Below, one piece after another: positions 43,309 through 50,779 of a stretch of DNA of 64,000 nt (position 1 is the stretch's first letter; each line of letters opens with the position of its first letter). Under the pieces are notes generated by a model. That model was not told the DNA's origin and did not search any database. It worked only from the letters and a program-made list of their open reading frames with translations. The stretch comes from Parabacteroides timonensis. Its GTDB lineage: Bacteria > Bacteroidota > Bacteroidia > Bacteroidales > Tannerellaceae. Made by a program: the position numbers and the translations under genes. The stretch lies in the NCBI RefSeq assembly GCF_900128505.1, contig NZ_LT669941.1, positions 2,955,804-3,019,803 of the forward strand, read 5' to 3'.

Positions 43309-44298
43309 TTATTCCATAGGCAATTCGTTTTTATAAATTATTACTTGCTCGCCATTTAGGTTGAAATCAAGTTGGCGGGTTCCTTTTAATAAAGTGAGAA
43401 TTTGAGATAAAGTAGCATTATTCTCTACGCGTAAAGAGAACTTTCTCTCAGCAAGTCCTTGTCCTTCTATTCTTATTCGAACATCAAAACGACGCTCCAA
43501 ATCTTTTACTATCTCTGAAAGAGAATTGTCGACATAAGCAATTTCACCAGATTTCCATGCATAAAAGGCATTGCCGTTCACACGATGCAGTTTCAAACCC
43601 GTTTGTTTTGAGTAAGAAACTTGTTCACAGGGATTTAACATTACTGATTCCCGCTCATCGGTTGTTCGGACTTCCACCTTCCCTGATTCCAACGTAACGT
43701 ATGTGACTTCATTCTGATAAGCTTTTACATTGAAAGTAGTACCTAACACTTTGATCGTCATATCTGGAACCTGTACAACAAATGGACATTTTTCATCGTG
43801 CGTGACTTCAAAAAAAGCTTCTCCTTCCAACTCCACATGACGTTGTTTTCCTGAAAAAACAGCAGGATAATGCAAACGGCTATTTGAATTCAGACAGACT
43901 TTTGTTCCATCTGATAAAACCAAGTTCACACGTTGACCTTTAGGTACTTCAATCATATTTGCCGAATCAGGAATCGTAGGACGATCATAAAAAATATCAA
44001 TTGTGATTAATAAAGCGAGTAAAGCTACCGCTGCATACTTCCAATAGCGCGGACCAAATAATTTATACTTTTGTGATTTCGGTCGTAATAAGTTGCTCAG
44101 ACGATGATAAGCTGTTTCAATCCGGCTGGAGTGAACAATAACCGCTTCGCGCTTCAACATCCAAAGTCGTTCGATTTCAAAAAAGATATCGGCATTCTCT
44201 TTACCTTCCAATATCCAATTCTCTATCTCTTCCGATTCGCCAGGAGTAGATTGACCCTTTAAATATTTTATGATTTGTTCTTCATTCATCTTGCTCAA
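43309..44298 (-). CDS. FecR-family anti-sigma factor (PUL2)
   Basis: The 329-residue inner-membrane regulator has a cytoplasmic N-terminus (EEQIIKYLKGQSTPGESEEI), one membrane segment near residues 85-104 (YWKYAAVALLALLITIDIF), and the periplasmic FecR domain (LSDGTKVCLNSNSRLHYP, VELEGEAFFEVTHD, IKVLGTTFNVKAY), then a DUF4974-like part. It should restrain the ECF sigma factor encoded 66 bp upstream. Gene order sigma-fecR-susC-susD is the common one. Confidence 0.94.
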   Translation of the reverse strand: MSKMNEEQIIKYLKGQSTPGESEEIENWILEGKENADIFFEIERLWMLKREAVIVHSSRIETAYHRLSNLLRPKSQKYKLFGPRYWKYAAVALLALLITIDIFYDRPTIPDSANMIEVPKGQRVNLVLSDGTKVCLNSNSRLHYPAVFSGKQRHVELEGEAFFEVTHDEKCPFVVQVPDMTIKVLGTTFNVKAYQNEVTYVTLESGKVEVRTTDERESVMLNPCEQVSYSKQTGLKLHRVNGNAFYAWKSGEIAYVDNSLSEIVKDLERRFDVRIRIEGQGLAERKFSLRVENNATLSQILTLLKGTRQLDFNLNGEQVIIYKNELPME

Positions 44299-44364
44299 AA
44301 TTATCGCTTATATATAAACGAAGATTAAGCAAGGGAAAACTACGGGGAGATTTTTCCGTTTTTT

Positions 44365-44952
44365 TTACTTATATGTTGAAAAACACAAGATGAGTATAAA
44401 AAGGCGATGTAAATCCTTTCGGAGAAATATGATAGCTTGACGAATATGCCATTCCACAGTACGGGTAGAAAGTCCCATTGAATCGGCAATAGCCTTGTGG
44501 CTCATATCTTCAAAATAACATAATCGGAAAATCTTTGCACATTTGGGAGATAGTTTGTCAATCGATTCATTAATTATATCCTGCAAATCCTGGTTAATAA
44601 CAGATTTCATTACTTCATTCTCATCAGAATGTTCTTCCAGCCAAAGTAAACGGGCTTCGCCAATACGTACTTTCCGTTCATACTCCTCTACGACCATTTG
44701 ATGTTTTAAATGATCCAGACAACTATTTTGAGTACATTTATATAAAAAAGATTTTATATCATTTATATCAATCGTTTCTTTTCTCTCCCAATAAAATAAA
44801 AATACATTCTGTACCAAATCCTCCGCGGTACACTCATCCACAAACCGGGAGGCCAAAGTGATCAAACGTGGATAGAGCACCTTGAAAAGCCGGTGAAAGG
44901 AAGCCCAATCACCTTGTCTTACTTTTTCTATATCAAATGATAGGTTCTTCAA
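44365..44952 (-). CDS. ECF-type RNA polymerase sigma factor (PUL2)
   Basis: The 195-residue sigma factor has region 2 (LVQNVFLFYWERKETIDIND, about residues 45-65) and region 4 with its helix-turn-helix (HKAIADSMGLSTRTVEWHIRQAI, about 151-173). It should switch on PUL2 when released by FecR. It begins only 17 bp after the rfbD stop codon and no promoter match was found in that gap, so it may be read through from the rfbD operon. Confidence 0.93.
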   Translation of the reverse strand: MKNLSFDIEKVRQGDWASFHRLFKVLYPRLITLASRFVDECTAEDLVQNVFLFYWERKETIDINDIKSFLYKCTQNSCLDHLKHQMVVEEYERKVRIGEARLLWLEEHSDENEVMKSVINQDLQDIINESIDKLSPKCAKIFRLCYFEDMSHKAIADSMGLSTRTVEWHIRQAIIFLRKDLHRLFILILCFSTYK

Positions 44953-44969
44953 ATTTTAAATTAACAATT

Positions 44970-45836
44970 TCATATTATTAGCTTTTTCATGCAAATACGA
45001 AGGCTTGTTTCCCAATGAGGTATTACAATTTTATATGTTTCTTTTATCTTACTCTTATTCAACACACTATAAGGCGGGCGTACAGCCTTTGTCGGATAAT
45101 CTTTTGTTTCAATAGGGCGGATACGGCAATCTATTCCGGCTATTTGCAAGATTTTCACGGTGAAGTCGTACCAACTGCAAACACCTTCGTTCGAATAATG
45201 GTAGATACCCGGAACAAAGGCTCCTTTCTCATCGGCAGTAACCACGGAAAGGATAATAGCAGCCAAATCTCCGGCATAGGTGGGTGTCCCTATCTGGTCG
45301 AACACAAAACCCAGTTCATCTCTTTCCTTACCCAGACGGAGCACAGTCTTTACGAAATTACTTCCGAACTCGGAATACAGCCACGCCGTACGGATGATTA
45401 CCGCGTCAGGACAAACTTCCATCAGCCCTTCTTCACCGGCCAGTTTGGTACGGCCATAGACAGACACCGGACGTGTACCGTCGGTTTCCTTGTATGGACG
45501 ATAACCCGTACCACTGAATACATAGTCGGTAGAGATATGAATCATCTTTGCTCCGGCTTCACGGGCCGCTTCACCCAGTACACATACGGCAAAGCTGTTC
45601 AATCGACGGCAAAGCTCTTCATTATCTTCTGCCTTATCTACCGCTGTGTAAGCGGCACAGTTTATAATATAGTTTACCTGATTGTCCTTTACCGCAGCTT
45701 TTACTGCTGCCGGATCTGTTATATCCAATGTATCGACATCCGTAAACAGGAAATTGTATTGCGGATATTGTCCGGTCAGCACACGAATAGAATTACCCAG
45801 CTGTCCGTTGGCACCTGTTACTAAAATTGTTTTCAT
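44970..45836 (-). CDS. rfbD: dTDP-4-dehydrorhamnose reductase
   Basis: The 288-residue short-chain reductase makes dTDP-L-rhamnose for surface glycans using NAD(P)H. The Rossmann motif is VTGANGQLGNSIR (about residues 6-18), the active-site Tyr-Lys pair is in YGRTKLAGE, and ISTDYVFSG is the family's TDYVF strand. Length is typical. The other dTDP-rhamnose genes (rfbA, B, C) are not in this window. It follows DUF4924 by 4 bp in the same operon. Confidence 0.94.
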   Translation of the reverse strand: MKTILVTGANGQLGNSIRVLTGQYPQYNFLFTDVDTLDITDPAAVKAAVKDNQVNYIINCAAYTAVDKAEDNEELCRRLNSFAVCVLGEAAREAGAKMIHISTDYVFSGTGYRPYKETDGTRPVSVYGRTKLAGEEGLMEVCPDAVIIRTAWLYSEFGSNFVKTVLRLGKERDELGFVFDQIGTPTYAGDLAAIILSVVTADEKGAFVPGIYHYSNEGVCSWYDFTVKILQIAGIDCRIRPIETKDYPTKAVRPPYSVLNKSKIKETYKIVIPHWETSLRICMKKLII

Positions 45837-45840
45837 GTTT

Positions 45841-46389
45841 TTAATCTTCTAATTTCAGTTCTCCGTTCATATCCTCACGATACTTCTCGGCAAGAAGGGC
45901 CAGGAAAGAACTGATCTGCTTAATCGCTTCCTGTGTCTCCGGGCTTACCGGCTTTCCCTGCATCCGCAGAAGCAGAAAACCATAGATCGCATTAAAGCAT
46001 GTTTCCAGTTCAGGTAACTCTTCCCCCCCGGATTTAGCCCGGAGCTGAACTATATATGGGAGCGTTTTATAGTAGGCCGCCCCGTAAATCATTTCTTTTG
46101 TAGATTTAAGCAGCCGCAGATGCAGGTCGGTCAGGGTGATGATCACATTCTTATTTAACTGGATGTGTCCCTTTTCCATTACGCCTTCACTACGCATCAT
46201 TTCGATCAGTTCCTCATACCAGGCAGCGATCTCTTCCTTTACTTCATCCGGCTGGTCATATTGGGAAATGACCGTACGGCGGATAGAGTCGATATCAAAA
46301 TGATTGGCACGTATCAGGTCTTCCACCTGCCACATGTATAACAAATACTCGGCTATATTTTCTTTTCTTTTCTGTTTTGCTATAATCAT
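45841..46389 (-). CDS. DUF4924 family protein
   Basis: The 182-residue cytoplasmic, mostly helical protein matches DUF4924, a Bacteroidetes family of unknown function. The N-terminus IIAKQKRKENIAEYLLYMW is typical, as is the central LNKNVIITLTDLHLRLLKS. Its start overlaps the end of the Mur-ligase-like gene by 4 bp (ATGA), so the two are translationally coupled. Nothing in the sequence shows a catalytic site. Confidence 0.85.
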   Translation of the reverse strand: MIIAKQKRKENIAEYLLYMWQVEDLIRANHFDIDSIRRTVISQYDQPDEVKEEIAAWYEELIEMMRSEGVMEKGHIQLNKNVIITLTDLHLRLLKSTKEMIYGAAYYKTLPYIVQLRAKSGGEELPELETCFNAIYGFLLLRMQGKPVSPETQEAIKQISSFLALLAEKYREDMNGELKLED

Positions 46390-47312
46390 AGCGACAAAGA
46401 TACACTATATTCGGATAACGCCCGATAAAAATCGGCATCTTTAACACCTAACTGGCGGCAAGCCAGACGGGCAGCGTTCAGATTTGTCAGGAAATAACTG
46501 TCAGGGATCCGTATCGGAAAGTCACCGTAACGGGTCTGCAAGAAGGTTGCCCCGTCTTTCTCGATCACGGCATGTTCTGCATACGGAATGGCGGTGATAT
46601 CTTCACGTACCTCCTCAGCCAACTGCTTTACAACACGGTCGCCTTCGAAATAGATTAATTTACCTTCGCGTTCGATCAGGGTGGTGAAGTTACGGAAGGT
46701 ATCGTAGTAAGCATCCGCCGTAGGATGGTCGGTGTCCGGTGTCCACGACAAATTAGTCAGTATAGCGATATGCGGACGGTAGAACTCCAGCTGGAAACGC
46801 TTTTCCAATGCCGAAGTGACATGCTCGTCACCTTCAATCAGGGCAATGCGTGCTTCATAGCTCATCCGTACCCGGTTAGGTAGCAAAGGGACTTCACTTG
46901 TCAAGGCATAATCGAAAGCCAGCTTCTGCCGCTGAAGGGCACAAACTATCATCGAGATAATTGATTTCTTTCCGCGGCTTCCCGCTACAACTACCCGTGT
47001 TTTCTCTTTAGTACGCTGAAATATGAATTCAGGAATTGAGAGAATCAGTAATCCTAATTCTTTTGCCTTTATCAGCTCCGGATTGTCTTGTTTGACAGTT
47101 GCACCCAGAACGACAAAATTACTATCCTTTATTAATCTCTCCGGAAACCAACCGTTTCCATGACAAGTACAACCGGCAGCACGAAGCTTTGCAACTACAT
47201 CCTCTGTTATACCGTCGCCGGAAACGCTCACTTCATATCCCTTCTCATGAATAGCCAAAGCCAGGTCAAGCACAAGAGGTTCGGTTACGGAGATTAAATG
47301 AACTTTTCGCAT
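46386..47312 (-). CDS. Short Mur-ligase-like protein (Mpl/MurC relative) with altered P-loop
   Basis: The 308-residue protein aligns by eye with the first two thirds of Mpl/MurC ligases: an N-terminal Rossmann-like part (residues 1-100, with DNPELIKAKELGL and SIPEFIFQRTK) and an ATP-binding part (KTRVVVAGSRGKKSIISM). It lacks the C-terminal Mur ligase domain. The usual GSHGKTT P-loop reads GSRGKKS (residues 111-117), with Lys where Thr normally binds magnesium and phosphate. It may be a degenerate or regulatory paralogue rather than an active ligase. It heads the operon with DUF4924 and rfbD, with a -7 element at 47329. Confidence 0.75.
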   Translation of the reverse strand: MRKVHLISVTEPLVLDLALAIHEKGYEVSVSGDGITEDVVAKLRAAGCTCHGNGWFPERLIKDSNFVVLGATVKQDNPELIKAKELGLLILSIPEFIFQRTKEKTRVVVAGSRGKKSIISMIVCALQRQKLAFDYALTSEVPLLPNRVRMSYEARIALIEGDEHVTSALEKRFQLEFYRPHIAILTNLSWTPDTDHPTADAYYDTFRNFTTLIEREGKLIYFEGDRVVKQLAEEVREDITAIPYAEHAVIEKDGATFLQTRYGDFPIRIPDSYFLTNLNAARLACRQLGVKDADFYRALSEYSVSLSL

Positions 47313-47328
47313 CGCTTAGATTTTGGCG

Positions 47329-47336
47329 CAAATGTA
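47329..47336 (-). promoter_or_regulatory. -7 element for the Mur-like/DUF4924/rfbD operon
   Basis: CAAATGTA reads TACATTTG on the minus strand, 17 bp before the start codon. A possible -33 TTG lies at 47355-47357. Confidence 0.5.
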
Positions 47337-47383
47337 CACAATTTCATCAAGCTTCAACGTATCGTAGATAGAAAAAACTTGCT

Positions 47384-47391
47384 TATATTTG
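47384..47391 (+). promoter_or_regulatory. -7 element for the MBL-fold gene
   Basis: TATATTTG fits TAnnTTTG and lies 17 bp before the ATG at 47408. With the element at 47329 it makes a compact divergent promoter region. Confidence 0.45.
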
Positions 47392-47407
47392 ACACAAAAA
47401 AAGTGAA

Positions 47408-48238
47408 ATGGAGATACAAATAATAGACACAGGATGTTTTTACGCGGATGGCGGAGCTATGTTCGGTGCCATTCCGAAGACAGCCTGGAGCCGGCGTTAT
47501 CCGAGTAACGAGACGAACGGTTGCATCCTCTCGATGAGAAGCCTACTAATATCAAAGGCTCCTGAAAAAGTAGTCCTTGTCGACAACGGTGCAGGCGACA
47601 AACACCTCAGCCAACTCAGCTATTACAACTTCTTCGACCTGTCCGACCTGGAAGATGAATTGCGAAAAAAAGGTGTTTCTCCCGAACAGGTAACAGACGT
47701 CGTACTCACCCACCTGCATTTCGACCATTGTGGTTATACCACCCGGAAGAATGAGGAGACCGGCGAATTATATCCGTCATTTCCTAATGCTGTCCACTGG
47801 GTCAGCCGCAAGCAATGGGAAAACTTCCTGCATCCGAACCCGCTGGAAAAAGACTCTTATTTTGTGGAAAACATGCAGGCTGTTGCAGATAGAGGACTGT
47901 TACGCCTTATCGACACCGATACGGAGCTATGCACCGGCATCGAACTCCGTATCTTCGACGGTCATACGCCTGGACAGCTGGTCCCTTACATCACGACTAC
48001 CGAACAGACTTTTGTCTTTGCCGGAGACGTAATACCCCTTGCTGCGAGCGTCTCACCCGAATGGATATCGGCCTACGACACCTATCCGGTCACTTCCTTC
48101 CAGGAAAAGATTCGTATGCTCGAAGAAGCTGCCCGCGAAGGACAGGTACTGATCTATTGCCATGATGCCTACACCAAATGCAGCACCGTGAAAAAAGTCA
48201 GCAACTTCTTCAAAAAAGACAAAGTGATAGATTTATAA
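47408..48238 (+). CDS. MBL-fold metallo-hydrolase
   Basis: The 276-residue cytoplasmic protein has the metal-binding motif LTHLHFDHCG (H102, H104, D106, H107), a later DGHTPGQLVPYI and FAGDVIP, giving the full set of ligands for two metal ions. It resembles lactonase-like or general MBL hydrolases; the substrate is unknown. No signal peptide is seen. It is a single gene divergent from the Mur-like operon. Confidence 0.88.
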   Translation: MEIQIIDTGCFYADGGAMFGAIPKTAWSRRYPSNETNGCILSMRSLLISKAPEKVVLVDNGAGDKHLSQLSYYNFFDLSDLEDELRKKGVSPEQVTDVVLTHLHFDHCGYTTRKNEETGELYPSFPNAVHWVSRKQWENFLHPNPLEKDSYFVENMQAVADRGLLRLIDTDTELCTGIELRIFDGHTPGQLVPYITTTEQTFVFAGDVIPLAASVSPEWISAYDTYPVTSFQEKIRMLEEAAREGQVLIYCHDAYTKCSTVKKVSNFFKKDKVIDL

Positions 48239-48287
48239 TAATTTGCGTCCTTTACTACCTGATTATTACACATATGAAATAAATTCT

Positions 48288-48295
48288 TATCTTTG
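48288..48295 (+). promoter_or_regulatory. -7 element for the larger GH20 gene
   Basis: TATCTTTG matches TAnnTTTG, 68 bp before the ATG at 48364, leaving a long leader. Confidence 0.5.
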
Positions 48296-48363
48296 AACGC
48301 AATCTCTGACGGAATATAAAACAATCTAAAAAAGACATTATCATTTATAACTTTTAATAACGC

Positions 48364-50685
48364 ATGAATAAACTAAGCAAGTACGCGCTGCTTTTTGCAG
48401 CTTTTGCAGGAATGGTAGCCTGCTCCGACAGCAAAGTCGCTACCGGTGATTATGAAATCATTCCCCTGCCGCAGGATGTTTCCCTGACAAACGGGACTCC
48501 TTTCATCTTAACGCCTTCTACTTCTATCAGCTACCCGGAAGGGAATGACTTACTGAAACAAGCTGGCGAGTTCCTGGCTTCCTATATTAAAGAAGCAACC
48601 GGCTACGCACCGAAAGTAGTAACCGACAAAAGTGCTAAACCTATCAACCTCTCTATCGACAAAAGTATCACCAATCCTGAGGGATATCGCCTGACGGTAA
48701 CTACCGAAGGTATCGAACTGGCAGGTGCTACCGAAGCCGGCGTATTCTACGGGGTACAGTCATTGCGCAAATCGATCCCGGCAGTAGCCGAAGGGATGAA
48801 TATAGAACTTCCGACCGTGACGATCAACGATTACCCCCGTTTTGCCTATCGTGGCATGCACCTGGATGTATCCCGTCATTTCTTCCCTGCCGACTCTATC
48901 AAGAAATACATCGACATATTGGCACTGCACAATATGAACACTTTCCACTGGCATCTTTCCGACGACCAGGGATGGCGTATCGAGATCAAGAAATATCCGG
49001 AACTGACCACCATCGGTTCCCAACGGAAAGAAACCGTGATCGGACGTAACTCCGGCGAATATGACGGCAAACCGTACGGTGGTTTCTACACACAAGATGA
49101 AATCCGCGACGTAATCGCTTACGCCAAAGAACGTTTCATCACGATCATTCCCGAAATCGACCTGCCCGGTCACCAGCAGGCTGCACTTGCCGCTTACCCG
49201 GACCTGGGTTGTACAGGCGGTCCGTATGAAGTATGGACACAATGGGGTATCTCCGACGACGTGATCTGTGCCGGTAACGACAAAGCAATGGGATTCCTGG
49301 AAGATGTATTATCGGAAGTGATCGACCTCTTCCCTTCCGAATATATCCATATCGGCGGTGACGAATGTCCGAAAGTACGCTGGAAAACCTGTCCGAAATG
49401 CCAGGCCCGTATCAAAGCGGAAGGTATCAAGGGAGACAATAAACACAGTGCGGAAGAATATCTGCAAAGCTATGTCATCTCCCGTATGGAGAAATTCGTG
49501 GAAAGCAAAGGCCGTCACATCATCGGTTGGGATGAAATCCTGGAAGGCGGACTGGCTCCTAACGCAACCGTGATGAGCTGGCGTGGTGTAGACGGAGGTA
49601 TCGAAGCTGCCAAACAACACCACAATGTGATTATGACTCCGAATACTTATCTGTATTTCGACTACTACCAGTCGACCGACACCGAAAATGAACCGTTGGC
49701 AATCGGTGGTTACCTGCCGCTGGAACGGGTTTATTCATTGGAACCGACTGCCGGTATCCCCGACGAATACAAGAAATATGTGATCGGTGTACAGGCTAAC
49801 CTGTGGAGTGAATACATCCCGACCTTCTCACAGGTGGAATATATGGTCATGCCGCGTATGGCTGCCCTGGCCGAAGTGCAATGGACAGATCCGAGCAAGA
49901 AAGAATACCAGAGCTTCCTGCCCCGCCTGGTCCGTATGACTAAATTATACGACCGCCTGGGTTACAACTATGCCAAGAACATCTTCGACATCCACGCCGA
50001 ATTCACCACCGATACGGAGAACGGCGAGATCGTTGTAAACCTGTCCACAATGGGAGACGGTGATATCTACTACACACTGGATGGCAGCAAACCGACCAGT
50101 GCTAGCAACAAATATGAAGCCCCTGTCAAAATAAAGGAAGACGGAACGATAAAAGCAGTCGTTGTACGTCCTTCCGGCAACAGCCGCGTATTCTCTGAAA
50201 AGATCAACTTCAGCAAATCGACAGCTAAACCTGTTACCTTGCGTGTCGCTCCGAGCAAAGGATACGACTTCAACGGCGGTATCGAACTGACAGACGGTCT
50301 GACTGGCGACACAAACTATAAGACCGGCCGCTGGCTGGGCTTCCAGGGAAAAGACCTCGACGCTGCGATCGACCTGAAACAGCCGGTTGAGATCAGCAAG
50401 GTAGCCTTCAACACAAATGTCGTAAAAGGCGACTGGATCATGGGAGCAGCCGGAGTGACGGTAAAGGTATCCGAGGACGGCCAGAACTTCAAAGAAGTAG
50501 CCACCAAGGCGATCCCTTCATTAAAACAATCCGACAAAGATGGTATCTATCCGCAGGAAATTACTTTTGCCCCGGTAAAAGCACGCTATGTGGAAGTAAT
50601 CATCAAAAGCGATAAGTTACCGGCATGGCATGGTGGCGCGGGTAATCCGGCTTACCTGTTTGTAGACGAAATTATTATCCAGTAA
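48364..50685 (+). CDS. Beta-N-acetylhexosaminidase, GH20, multi-domain lipoprotein
   Basis: The 773-residue lipoprotein (Cys20 in MVAC) should remove terminal GlcNAc or GalNAc. A GH20b domain (about residues 30-155) precedes the TIM barrel (about 156-510), with the catalytic pair D333-E334 in HIGGDECPKVRW and NTFHWHLSDDQGWRIEI before it. The C-terminus adds a chitobiase-like strand domain (about 545-620, YYTLDGSKPTS) and a discoidin-like carbohydrate-binding domain (about 630-773). The extra domains set it apart from the GH20 at 2.0 kb. It is a single gene with its own promoter and a terminator at 50709. Confidence 0.93.
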   Translation: MNKLSKYALLFAAFAGMVACSDSKVATGDYEIIPLPQDVSLTNGTPFILTPSTSISYPEGNDLLKQAGEFLASYIKEATGYAPKVVTDKSAKPINLSIDKSITNPEGYRLTVTTEGIELAGATEAGVFYGVQSLRKSIPAVAEGMNIELPTVTINDYPRFAYRGMHLDVSRHFFPADSIKKYIDILALHNMNTFHWHLSDDQGWRIEIKKYPELTTIGSQRKETVIGRNSGEYDGKPYGGFYTQDEIRDVIAYAKERFITIIPEIDLPGHQQAALAAYPDLGCTGGPYEVWTQWGISDDVICAGNDKAMGFLEDVLSEVIDLFPSEYIHIGGDECPKVRWKTCPKCQARIKAEGIKGDNKHSAEEYLQSYVISRMEKFVESKGRHIIGWDEILEGGLAPNATVMSWRGVDGGIEAAKQHHNVIMTPNTYLYFDYYQSTDTENEPLAIGGYLPLERVYSLEPTAGIPDEYKKYVIGVQANLWSEYIPTFSQVEYMVMPRMAALAEVQWTDPSKKEYQSFLPRLVRMTKLYDRLGYNYAKNIFDIHAEFTTDTENGEIVVNLSTMGDGDIYYTLDGSKPTSASNKYEAPVKIKEDGTIKAVVVRPSGNSRVFSEKINFSKSTAKPVTLRVAPSKGYDFNGGIELTDGLTGDTNYKTGRWLGFQGKDLDAAIDLKQPVEISKVAFNTNVVKGDWIMGAAGVTVKVSEDGQNFKEVATKAIPSLKQSDKDGIYPQEITFAPVKARYVEVIIKSDKLPAWHGGAGNPAYLFVDEIIIQ

Positions 50686-50708
50686 CAAGAAGCTGAAGTA
50701 AATAACAA

Positions 50709-50746
50709 AAAGGCTGCACTTCATCAACCGGAGTTGCAGCCTTTTT
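50709..50746 (+). terminator. Terminator after the larger GH20 gene
   Basis: AAAGGCTGCA (50709-50718) pairs with TGCAGCCTTT (50735-50744) across a 16-nt loop and is followed by Ts. Confidence 0.85.
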
Positions 50747-50748
50747 CA

Positions 50749-50756
50749 TACCTTTG
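50749..50756 (+). promoter_or_regulatory. -7 element for the S9 peptidase gene
   Basis: TACCTTTG fits TAnnTTTG and begins 2 bp after the terminator T-run, 24 bp before the ATG at 50780. Confidence 0.5.
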
Positions 50757-50779
50757 TCCCCCAATTAATATTATTCGCC

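Noticed and set aside
45015..45824. A 269-codon plus-strand open frame opposite rfbD
   Set aside because: It lies fully antisense to a clear reductase gene and its peptide is Cys/Ile/Tyr-rich without family likeness.
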